64,000 nucleotides of DNA. It comes from CAYYYG01 sp964490875. GTDB lineage: Bacteria; Patescibacteriota; Microgenomatia; UBA1406; GWC2-37-13. This document shows, one piece after another, positions 53,010-59,763 of this stretch. The stretch spans positions 62,001 through 126,000 of the forward strand of contig CAZBEF010000004.1 in NCBI GenBank assembly GCA_964490875.1, in the 5' to 3' direction. Within the stretch, counting starts at the first letter, position 1; the number at the start of each line of letters is the position of its first letter. The notes below the pieces were generated by a model. The model was not told the origin of the DNA and ran no database searches. It worked only from the letters and a program-made list of their open reading frames with translations. The translations under genes and the position numbers were made by a program.

Positions 53010-53031
53010 GGTTACATATGGTGTTTTTTGG
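52998..53031 (+). promoter_or_regulatory. predicted MraZ operator: four TGG repeats at 10-bp period
   Basis: TGG occurs at 52999-53001, 53009-53011, 53019-53021 and 53029-53031, exactly one helical turn apart. MraZ binds its own promoter through TGG(G)-type direct repeats at about 10-bp spacing in other bacteria. The array covers the -10 box and the start codon, so binding would block both transcription and initiation. Confidence 0.65.
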
Positions 53032-53413
53032 TGAATATTCAGTATCTTTCTCGGCGCCAGGAAGGATAGTGCTTCCCAAGAAACTTAGAGAACTTTTAAA
53101 AGGAAATACATTCGTCCTCAGCAAAGGATTTGATACGTGTTTAGCAGGATACGATAAAGAAGATTGGGAGCTAAGGGCAAAGGAGCTATTGAATGTATCA
53201 CTTTTAGAACGAGAGAACCTTGATAAAAAACGATTTTTATTCTCATCAGCAGTGTATTTGGAGATAGACGAACAAGGAAGATTTGTTGTACCGAAGAATT
53301 TGCTTCAGTACGGCAACTTGAACACGAAAGTAACCATTGTTGGAGTCGGCGACCATTTCGAAATTTGGGAAAGCAGTAAATGGGAGGCTTATTCGCAACA
53401 AATAAAAGAATAA
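53018..53413 (+). CDS. mraZ: MraZ, dcw cluster transcriptional regulator
   Basis: This 131-residue protein has two AbrB-like half-domains, with FSAPGRIVLPKKLRE and IDEQGRFVVPKNL. Each has the GR-x-x-x-P core of MraZ (usually D-x-K-GR-x-x-x-P; here SAPGR in the first half). It forms a ring and represses its own operon. The ATG at 53018 is used; a GTG one codon on would give the shorter MFFGEY start. It heads the division and wall cluster. Confidence 0.92.
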   Translation: MVFFGEYSVSFSAPGRIVLPKKLRELLKGNTFVLSKGFDTCLAGYDKEDWELRAKELLNVSLLERENLDKKRFLFSSAVYLEIDEQGRFVVPKNLLQYGNLNTKVTIVGVGDHFEIWESSKWEAYSQQIKE

Positions 53414-53421
53414 GAGAAAAA

Positions 53422-53509
53422 TTGTCATCCCGACAAAGGTCGGCCTGCCTGCCGGTAGGCAGGGATCCCATCAGATTCAAGGGATGCCGAAATAAATTCG
53501 GCATGACAA
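53422..53509. repeat. palindromic element, TTGTCATCC family
   Basis: An 88-base element whose ends TTGTCAT and ATGACAA are inverted. The inner CCGACAAAGGTCGG and CCTGCCTGCCGGTAGGCAGG hairpins are clear, and a second CCGAAATAAATTCGG hairpin closes the right side. It lies between mraZ and rsmH. Confidence 0.8.
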
Positions 53510-53519
53510 AAACATACAT

Positions 53520-54374
53520 ATGCATACACCAGTACTTTTAGAACAAGCGATCGAAGCTCTGAATATAAAGCCAAACGGATTATATATTGATGCAACAGCC
53601 GGAGAAGGCGGACATATTCAAAAGATTTTAGAAAAAGGCGGAAAAGTATTGGGAATTGACTGGGATGAGGATCAAGTCCGAAGTCTAAAGTCGAAAGTCC
53701 GAAGTGAACATGTGAATTTTGAAACAGGGAGTTTCGCAGATATAGAATCGTTAGCTAAAAAAAAAGAGTTTGTTCCAGTAGATGGAGTGTTGTTTGATTT
53801 TGGGTTGTCTATGAAGCAAATTAGAGAGTCCGGACGAGGATTTTCTTACAACAACCCAAACGAGCCGCTCGATATGAGAATTAGTCTCAAAACAGAGGTG
53901 ACGGCGAGTGAAATTATTAATAGTTATAGTACCCAAGAATTATATGAAACTTTTTCAAGATATGCTGAAGAATTCCATTCTTTATCAATTGCTCAGAGTA
54001 TTGGCCGCGCCCGTGAGATAAAACCAATCGAGACGGTGGGCAGCCTGCTTGCTGCTATAGATTCAGCAATACAGAAATGTTCGATGAACCACCGCCACGG
54101 CCGCGACATTTACGCGACAGTATTTCAGGCATTACGAATAGCAGTAAACGATGAATTTACCCAGATTAAGAAAGGTTTGGAAGGAGCGAAGCACATTTTA
54201 AAACCAGATGGAAGAATAGTTACGATCACGTTTCATTCTTTGGAAGATAGAATTGTGAAGCGGTATGTAGAGTCGCAGGAAGACATTATGTTTTTGAAGA
54301 AGCACGTTATAAAGGGCGATTTTAGTAAGTCATTTGAACGGTCGGCAAAGTTACGAATAATTGTAAAAAAATAA
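53520..54374 (+). CDS. rsmH: RsmH (MraW), 16S rRNA m4C1402 methyltransferase
   Basis: This 284-residue methyltransferase has HTPVLLEQAIEAL at the start, SAM motif I YIDATAGEGGHIQKIL, LFDFGLSMKQIRESGRGFSY, PLDMRIS, the RHGRDIYATVFQALRIAVN region and ITFHSLEDRIVKRY. It methylates N4 of C1402 in 16S rRNA. The usual DLGxSSxQ motif reads DFGLSMKQ. It is the standard partner of mraZ in dcw clusters; ftsL begins 2 bases later. Confidence 0.96.
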   Translation: MHTPVLLEQAIEALNIKPNGLYIDATAGEGGHIQKILEKGGKVLGIDWDEDQVRSLKSKVRSEHVNFETGSFADIESLAKKKEFVPVDGVLFDFGLSMKQIRESGRGFSYNNPNEPLDMRISLKTEVTASEIINSYSTQELYETFSRYAEEFHSLSIAQSIGRAREIKPIETVGSLLAAIDSAIQKCSMNHRHGRDIYATVFQALRIAVNDEFTQIKKGLEGAKHILKPDGRIVTITFHSLEDRIVKRYVESQEDIMFLKKHVIKGDFSKSFERSAKLRIIVKK

Positions 54375-54376
54375 TT

Positions 54377-54652
54377 ATGAAATTTGTAGTAAAACATTTA
54401 ATTTGGGTTTTGTTTTTTGGCTTAATGATTGCCAATGCTTACGTATTTATCTCAGGAGTACAGTTGAGCGATGATTTGAGTAGATATGATGTTGAGATAA
54501 GTAAGTTAAAGCAGGAGAATCTGGAGCTTGAGAAGAAGTTGTATAGTTATGAGTCGTTGAATCATGCTGCTTCGCTTGCTGCTGAGCTGAATTTTACGAA
54601 TTCGGCTCCTCCAGTATATCTTGATGAACAAAAGTTCGCATTGAATCGATAA
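54377..54652 (+). CDS. ftsL: FtsL-like divisome protein
   Basis: This is a 91-residue bitopic protein: a short cytoplasmic head, a TM helix at about 8-28 (LIWVLFFGLMIANAYVF), then a leucine-zipper-like coiled coil (LKQENLELEKKL) at about 38-60 and a short tail. Size, topology and position between rsmH and ftsI identify it as FtsL, although sequence conservation is low in this family. It would tether FtsI and the other divisome proteins. Confidence 0.8.
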   Translation: MKFVVKHLIWVLFFGLMIANAYVFISGVQLSDDLSRYDVEISKLKQENLELEKKLYSYESLNHAASLAAELNFTNSAPPVYLDEQKFALNR

Positions 54653-54662
54653 TCTTCTTTCT

Positions 54663-54737
54663 ATGTCATTCTGATCGATTAGCGAAGAATCCAGATTTTC
54701 TGGATCCTTCGGTCGTTTCTCTCCCTCAGGATGACAT
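54663..54737. repeat. palindromic element, ATGTCAT family
   Basis: A 75-base near-palindrome between ftsL and ftsI: ATGTCATTCTGATCG on the left and CCTCAGGATGACAT on the right, with a central CCAGATTTTCTGG hairpin. It ends 7 bases before the ftsI -10 box. Confidence 0.8.
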
Positions 54738-54756
54738 TTAAGTTATACTAATACGT

Positions 54757-56421
54757 ATGCTGAAACTTAAATTTCTGCTTCTTCTGATATTTATCTCGTT
54801 TATAGCAATCTTAGGCAAGCTTCTGTATATTCAGACACTATACGTAAAAACTCATCCGACAGATTATTTAACAATCCGATCACTGGAGCCCGAACGCGGC
54901 CGGATATTCGACCGCAACGGATCGCCAATGGTGGTGAATCAGTCTTCTTATAATTTATTTGTAGAACCGAAACATGTTGAAGATAGAGATAAGTTGATAG
55001 ATAAGCTTGATGAAGTGTTACATATGGGCGAAGCGACACTTGAGTCACGCATTGATCCGAAAAAGGATTGGGTAGCCGTAAAAAGCAATCTTACTTCGGA
55101 AATACGCGACAAAATTACGAAACTCAACTTAAAAGGCATAGGATTTGAGGAGCAACGGAAACGGTATTACCCGGAATCGTCATTATCAGCACAGCTTGTT
55201 GGTTTTGTGGGTAAGAATGAAGACAATGAGAATGTCGGATATTTCGGAATAGAAGGATTTTATGACAAAGAGCTGGCAGGTTTGTCTGGTCTTTTAAGAT
55301 CAGAACGCGATTTAATCGGCCGACCTATCTTTGTCGGTACTCAAGAACGGGTAGAGCCCGAGGATGGACGCGATTTATATCTCACCATCGATAAAACTGT
55401 TCAACATATTATTAAAGAAAAATTAGAGGATGGTCTGGAAAAGTATAAAGCCAAAGAAGGCTGTGTGATTGTTGCAGATCCATTCACATTAGAAATTCTT
55501 GGGCTTTCATGTCTTCCCGATTTCGACCCAGACACCTATTATGAATTCTCCGAAAATTTCTTCAAGAATCCGGCAATCAGCAGTTTCTATGAGCCGGGTT
55601 CTATTTTTAAACCGCTTATCACTGCCGCCGGCATTGAAGAAAAAGCTATCAAACCGGACGAAATGTATCAGGAAGACGGGCCGGTTACTGTTGGTGGATA
55701 TGATATTCGGACATGGGATAACAAATATGAAGGAAAGATTTCTATAACCAGGATTCTGGAAAAATCATCGAATGTCGGCATGGTTTTCATCGGTGACAAG
55801 ATGGGCGACAAAAAAGTATATGAATATGTAAAAAAGCTTGGGTTTGATGAGGCGACAGGCATTGATTTGCAGGGAGAAAGCGTGCCAAGTCTGAAACCGG
55901 TTTCTTCGTGGTATCCGATCGATTATGCCACAGTAACCTTCGGCCAGGGTATTGCCGTAACGCCAATGCAGATGATAAGGGCGTTGGCAGCTGTGGTGAA
56001 CGGCGGCAATTTAATGAAGCCGTATGTTGTTTCTTCGATAAAGAGTCTTGATGAAGAAAAGAAACGCGAGCCCGTTGTGTCGCGCCGGGTATTTTCCAAA
56101 CGTACTTCGGATATCTTAAAGAAGATGCTTGTGGATGTAGTGGAGCATGGAGAGGTAAAGTGGGCGAAACCAGCCGGATATAAAATTGGAGGGAAAACGG
56201 GAACGGCGCAGATTCCGATTGGCGGAAAGTATGATCCGTCTAAAACTATCGCATCTTTTATAGGGTTTGCGCCGGCAGATAAGCCTAAGTTTATAGCGCT
56301 GGTAGTTTTACGCGAGCCGCAGACTTCTATCTGGGGTTCCGAAACAGCCGCACCGCTTTTTTTTAGCGTGGCAAAAGAGCTTCTACCGTACTACAACATT
56401 CTTCCTTCGGAGAAAGAATAA
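54757..56421 (+). CDS. ftsI: FtsI/PBP2-type peptidoglycan transpeptidase
   Basis: This 554-residue class B penicillin-binding protein has a TM helix at about 4-20, a dimerisation domain (RSLEPERGRIFDRNGSPM), and a transpeptidase domain with SxxK in YEPGSIFKPLITAAG, SxN in EKSSNVGMVF and KTG in GGKTGTAQIP. It cross-links septal peptidoglycan. TATACT (54744-54749) lies 7 bases before the ATG, suggesting a leaderless transcript that starts inside the cluster. Confidence 0.95.
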   Translation: MLKLKFLLLLIFISFIAILGKLLYIQTLYVKTHPTDYLTIRSLEPERGRIFDRNGSPMVVNQSSYNLFVEPKHVEDRDKLIDKLDEVLHMGEATLESRIDPKKDWVAVKSNLTSEIRDKITKLNLKGIGFEEQRKRYYPESSLSAQLVGFVGKNEDNENVGYFGIEGFYDKELAGLSGLLRSERDLIGRPIFVGTQERVEPEDGRDLYLTIDKTVQHIIKEKLEDGLEKYKAKEGCVIVADPFTLEILGLSCLPDFDPDTYYEFSENFFKNPAISSFYEPGSIFKPLITAAGIEEKAIKPDEMYQEDGPVTVGGYDIRTWDNKYEGKISITRILEKSSNVGMVFIGDKMGDKKVYEYVKKLGFDEATGIDLQGESVPSLKPVSSWYPIDYATVTFGQGIAVTPMQMIRALAAVVNGGNLMKPYVVSSIKSLDEEKKREPVVSRRVFSKRTSDILKKMLVDVVEHGEVKWAKPAGYKIGGKTGTAQIPIGGKYDPSKTIASFIGFAPADKPKFIALVVLREPQTSIWGSETAAPLFFSVAKELLPYYNILPSEKE

Positions 56422-56424
56422 AAT

Positions 56425-56451
56425 CTCGTCATTCCTGCGTAGGCAGGAATC
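56425..56451. repeat. short hairpin after ftsI
   Basis: ATTCCTGC-GTA-GGCAGGAAT forms an eight-base stem preceded by GTC. It looks like one half of the TGTCATCC-type palindromes found elsewhere. It could act as a terminator, but no T-run follows. Confidence 0.55.
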
Positions 56452-56830
56452 TATACAATCCAAGTACATTTAGATTGTAATAATTTAAATTATATATCAA
56501 TGGAGATTGCAGCTCATTTACAGATTGATATAGTAATATGTCCTATATAAATATTTATTATATTGCTATCCTGTAAATAGCACTTGACATCACAAAATTT
56601 TTGTACTACTTTTAAAATATGAAAGTTTTTAAACTTTCATATTTAATAAATAAAGAAACTACTATAACAAATTGACCATGATGCACATTGAAATTAAGAT
56701 GAAATCTACTTTTAATCATGGTATAATCTTTTTCCTAGGTATGAAGTTTAGTCCTATAGCATACAGAAATTATAAATTCTGTAGTAGAGTCGTAGAGTAT
56801 AGATAAGTAGCCTCGCAATGGGGGCTTAAT
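56452..56830. other. non-coding AT-rich region with a perfect 28-bp palindrome and an orphan -10 box
   Basis: No gene is supported. AAATATGAAAGTTT (56615-56628) and AAACTTTCATATTT (56631-56644) are perfect 14-bp arms with a 2-base loop, shortly after a TTGACA at 56584-56589. A TATAAT at 56722-56727 is followed by about 100 bases with several small hairpins (CAGAAATTATAAATTCTG around 56763; AGCC...GGCT around 56811). An unannotated structured RNA on the + strand is possible. Confidence 0.4.
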
Positions 56831-56930
56831 AAAACCGTGAGAGTGGACCTGACCGGGATCGGACCGGCACTGGCGCTTTTGGAGAGAGCAGTGCTACCGT
56901 TACACTACAGGCCCAAACTCTCACGGTTTT
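56831..56930 (-). repeat. 14-bp inverted repeat that brackets tRNA-Trp
   Basis: AAAACCGTGAGAGT (56831-56844) and ACTCTCACGGTTTT (56917-56930) are perfect inverted repeats either side of the tRNA. In the transcript they continue the acceptor stem and bring the ends of the pre-tRNA together. On the minus strand the 3' arm ends in a U-run, so it may also terminate transcription. Confidence 0.8.
56844..56914 (-). tRNA. tRNA-Trp (CCA anticodon)
   Basis: Read on the minus strand: acceptor GGGCCTG/CAGGTCC (one G-U), D stem GTGT/GCAC, anticodon loop CTCCAAA giving anticodon CCA, anticodon stem GCTCT/AGCGC with one mismatch, 4-base variable loop, T stem GCCGG/CCGGT and discriminator A. Bacterial tRNA-Trp usually has discriminator G. 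CCA is not encoded. T loop TCCGATC has the same C at position 55 as the tRNA at 32160. Confidence 0.85.
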
Positions 56931-57165
56931 TATTTGCAAAAAAAAACTCGATAAACCGCGCTCAAAAACAGGTATCTTTGAGAGTGGTCAACCGAGTTGT
57001 TAATAAATCTCAGCGTTACCTGTCGTATTCTGGCGGGTCCAAATACTTACTGGACAGTAATATATTAGACCGCTATTTGCAGGATTTCAAGTACTCAAAG
57101 TGTATCAATTTTTGCTTTTTAGACCTATAATTTTTTAAGTGTATTATTCGTTATAAAGTTCAGAC

Positions 57166-57474
57166 TCAAATCACGGAGAGTATAAGAATAATTACGATAA
57201 GAAGCAGAATTATGTTGGCCCACCAGCCGAAGAAGAAAAAGATGCCGCTTATTGAAATAAGCCACAGGAAAAGGAAAATGGCGATAATCTCGCGGAACGG
57301 GCTTGGCAAATGCATTGCCAGCCAGGCCAAGCATCCAAATACCAGCAAGTGATACAAAGTAATCGGTGCTCTGAAAAGGTAGAAAAGTGGAGTATTAAAA
57401 AAAGGAAGCTGGATATTCAGAATAATTAGGATAACGATGACCGCAATTAGGACTTGGTTTATACGGATGTTCAT
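57166..57474 (-). CDS. small membrane protein, function unknown
   Basis: This 102-residue protein has three or four hydrophobic helices: about 5-21, 38-56 and 61-100 (two close helices with GWWANIILLL). Apart from MPSPFRE-like HLPSPFREIIAI between the helices there is no motif. Strong hydrophobicity with proper start and stop supports a real gene. It is oriented opposite to the wall cluster around it. About 250 bases between it and the tRNA hold no gene that I can support. Confidence 0.6.
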   Translation of the reverse strand: MNIRINQVLIAVIVILIILNIQLPFFNTPLFYLFRAPITLYHLLVFGCLAWLAMHLPSPFREIIAIFLFLWLISISGIFFFFGWWANIILLLIVIILILSVI

Positions 57475-57501
57475 ATTTTTAAACTAAAGTCAACCCTCTG
57501 C

Positions 57502-57557
57502 TGGATCTCCCGCTTTTGCGGGACAGGCTTCGGTCGTTACACTCCCTCAGGATGACA
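57502..57557. repeat. half-copy of the CTCAGGATGACA palindrome family
   Basis: GGATCTCCCGCTTTTGCGGG followed by GGCTTCGGTCG and CCCTCAGGATGACA matches the right halves of the elements at 37857-37976 and 54663-54737. The left half is absent. It sits just before the murE -10 box. Confidence 0.6.
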
Positions 57558-57579
57558 AAGTCGGGTATAATAAGTATAC

Positions 57580-58824
57580 ATGAAACAGTCCGTAAAAAAT
57601 ATTTATCATCTTTTGCGCGCTTTAACAGCCAATACCTATTACAAATATCCGGCGAAACATCTCAAAATAATCGGCGTTACTGGCACGGATGGCAAAACTA
57701 CCACCACTTCGCTCATTTATCATATCTTAAAATCTTCCGGCAAAAAAGTCTCGATGATCTCGAGCGTCTATGCAAAGATCGGCGTCGAAGAACATGATAT
57801 CGGATTTCATGTGACATCACCCGATCCATTTTCAACACAAAAATATCTGAACATGAGTTATAAAGCCGGTGATGAATTTTTTGTTCTGGAAACAACATCC
57901 CACGCTCTTGATCAAAATAGAGTCTGGGGAATTCGGTTCGATGTCGGCGTCATCACAAACATTACACACGAACATCTGGATTATCACAAAACATATGAGA
58001 ATTATGTGAAGACAAAGGCCCGGCTTTTAAAATATTCAAAAAAGATGCTCATAAATCTGGACGATCAGTCGTATCCGCTTCTTCGTAAATATGTTGAATC
58101 AAAGCTACCTTCGTCGGTGTCCAATCTTTACACATACGGTATGGATTCAAAAGCATCATTTCATGAAGATATGGAAGTGCGGACGGGCATGAAGCTTGCT
58201 GATTTCAATAAATATAATTTTCTGGCTGCGTATGGAGCATGTAAACTTTTGGGGCTGAATGATGAAGAAATTATTTCTGCATTAAAAACCTTCGTATTTC
58301 CTCCTGGTAGAATCGATGTCGTTACTAAACTGCCATTCACTGTCATTATCGATTTTGCACACACGCCCAATGCCATCGATGCCATTCTCAAACATGTTAA
58401 AGACGTATATTGCAAACCCGGATCGCGGCTGATTCATGTATTTAGCTCCGCTGCACTGCGTGATGAAAGCAAGCGGCCGTTTATGGGCGAAGCCAGTGCC
58501 AAGTACGCCGATCTTGTGGTTCTTACGGAAGAAGATTACCGCACCGAAGATCCGCGGAAGATTAATAGAGAAATTGCCGAAGGACTGAAGAAACATAATT
58601 TTAAGGAAGTAAATGCGGTTGAATTAGGAAATGAAACGAAGTCATATTCTGTGATTGTCGACCGGGCAGAAGCGATAGAAAAAGCAATCAGCATTGCCAA
58701 ACCTGGCGATGTTGTTATTGCAACCGGAAAAGGGCATGAGAAGAGTTTGTGCCGGGGGAAAATAGAGTATCCATGGGATGAAAAAAAGGCGGTGCTGTCT
58801 TCTTTAGAAAAATTTAAGAAGTAA
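57580..58824 (+). CDS. murE: MurE, UDP-MurNAc-tripeptide synthetase
   Basis: This 414-residue Mur ligase has P-loop VTGTDGKTTTTSLI, STTSHAL-like (LETTSHALDQNR), ITNITHEHLDYHKTYENY and HTPNAIDAIL. The specificity loop normally contains DNPR (meso-DAP) or DDPN/DNPA (Lys), but here reads EEDYRTEDPRK, so the third amino acid cannot be assigned. It lacks most of the N-terminal UDP-binding domain (the P-loop starts near residue 30; 414 residues against about 490). TATAAT (57566-57571) lies 8 bases before the ATG. Confidence 0.9.
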   Translation: MKQSVKNIYHLLRALTANTYYKYPAKHLKIIGVTGTDGKTTTTSLIYHILKSSGKKVSMISSVYAKIGVEEHDIGFHVTSPDPFSTQKYLNMSYKAGDEFFVLETTSHALDQNRVWGIRFDVGVITNITHEHLDYHKTYENYVKTKARLLKYSKKMLINLDDQSYPLLRKYVESKLPSSVSNLYTYGMDSKASFHEDMEVRTGMKLADFNKYNFLAAYGACKLLGLNDEEIISALKTFVFPPGRIDVVTKLPFTVIIDFAHTPNAIDAILKHVKDVYCKPGSRLIHVFSSAALRDESKRPFMGEASAKYADLVVLTEEDYRTEDPRKINREIAEGLKKHNFKEVNAVELGNETKSYSVIVDRAEAIEKAISIAKPGDVVIATGKGHEKSLCRGKIEYPWDEKKAVLSSLEKFKK

Positions 58825-58826
58825 GA

Positions 58827-59564
58827 ATGTTTCAATTTGATCCTCATACAAGATCGATCGTTTCGTCTGTTATCAGCGATGAACCATATTATGCCGGATT
58901 TGGAACACGGCTTATGGGCAATATGAAAGGCGCTTCGTCTGTTGTACAGTATTTTGAATCAATAGGCAGAAGTTATTCATCGTTATATGTCCCGACTCAG
59001 AAGCATTCAACGAATATCGAATCAAATATCGAAGTGAATCAAAACGGAAAACTCATCGTAGTAGAAAATATAGACGGCCTAACGTCAAAACAATCCGGCG
59101 CTATGCTGGTTGCCTGGACGGCCGATTGCGTTCCGATCATCTTCGTTGATAAGAAGAAGGGGATTGTTGGTATTTCTCATTCCGGCTGGAAAGGGACAGC
59201 AAATGGTATGGCGGCTAAAATGGTGCAAAGTCTGGTGCAGTCGGGTGCAGAAAAGGAGAGTTTGATGGTTGCTATTGGTCCATCGATCGGAGCGTGCTGT
59301 TATGTTGTTGATGATGAGAGAGTAGCTATTTTTAAGTCGGCATTTCCAAGCTTTGCCGATCGAATTATTCAGATGCGCGGAGGGAAGAATTTTCTTAACC
59401 TTTTATATACGAACGTTCTTTTGTTACAATCAGAGGGGATACCAGCCGGGAATATTGATTGGTTTCCGTTTTGTACAAAATGTGATGATAAGAGGTTTTT
59501 TTCGTATAGAAGAGAGGGAGAGAGTCATGGGAATATGATTAGTTATGTGATGAAGGTTAAGTAG
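58827..59564 (+). CDS. pgeF: PgeF/YfiH family (peptidoglycan editing / purine nucleoside phosphorylase)
   Basis: This 245-residue protein has TADCVPIIFVD, VGISHSGWKGTANGM and AIGPSIGACCYVVDDE, the His/Cys copper- or zinc-like site of the laccase-domain (DUF152) family. YfiH/PgeF removes mis-incorporated amino acids from UDP-MurNAc in E. coli, and other members act on nucleosides. Position between murE and murC favours the wall-editing role. It begins 2 bases after murE. Confidence 0.92.
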   Translation: MFQFDPHTRSIVSSVISDEPYYAGFGTRLMGNMKGASSVVQYFESIGRSYSSLYVPTQKHSTNIESNIEVNQNGKLIVVENIDGLTSKQSGAMLVAWTADCVPIIFVDKKKGIVGISHSGWKGTANGMAAKMVQSLVQSGAEKESLMVAIGPSIGACCYVVDDERVAIFKSAFPSFADRIIQMRGGKNFLNLLYTNVLLLQSEGIPAGNIDWFPFCTKCDDKRFFSYRREGESHGNMISYVMKVK

Positions 59565-59580
59565 TGTCAATAGATTTTAT

Positions 59581-59695
59581 CGTTCGATGCAATTTTTTTA
59601 GCTCCGTGGGCGTGCTCGTCCGACTTCGCCAAGTCTGACTTGGCTTCGTCGAGACTGCGCACCTCCCAAGTCGCAAAAAAATTGCATCTTCACTT
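59581..59695. repeat. intergenic covarying palindrome, family 1, copy D
   Basis: A 115-base copy starting CGTTCGATGCAATTTTTTTA and ending AAAATTGCATCTTCACTT. The arms GATGCAATTTTTTT and AAAAAAATTGCATC are perfectly complementary, whereas copy A has ATACGAAT/ATTGTAT. GCTCCGTGGGCGTGCTCGTC and GCGCACCTCCCAAGTCGC are shared with copy E. The core is a separate hairpin built on CGCCAAGT / ACTTGG. It lies between pgeF and murC. Confidence 0.85.
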
Positions 59696-59708
59696 TAATG
59701 CATTCATA

Positions 59709-59748
59709 TGTCATGCTGGAGCGATGAGTGCTTGGAGCGATAGCATCT
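59709..59748. repeat. 40-base repeat upstream of murC (copy 2)
   Basis: Same 40-base unit as at 46267-46306 (five differences). It ends 15 bases before the murC ATG. GGAGCGAT is present twice at 16-base spacing. An in-frame GTG at 59728 inside the repeat was not used as the murC start. Confidence 0.75.
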
Positions 59749-59763
59749 CAAACGTTTAATTAT

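Larger units (their letters stand above)
52662..53017. other. 356-base divergent gap between murJ and mraZ
   Basis: It contains, from left to right, a TATAAT box for murJ (52673-52678, minus), the second CGTCATTGCGAG-family palindrome (52746-52891) and the mraZ promoter and operator (52981-53031). Between 52892 and 52980 only AT-rich sequence was seen, with no gene. Confidence 0.8.

Noticed and set aside
56745..56930. A + strand tRNA in the same place as tRNA-Trp
   Set aside because: Only the minus strand gives a correct anticodon loop (CTCCAAA), D loop with GG and T loop.
59728..59763. GTG start for murC
   Set aside because: It lies within a 40-base repeat shared with the ftsK upstream region.
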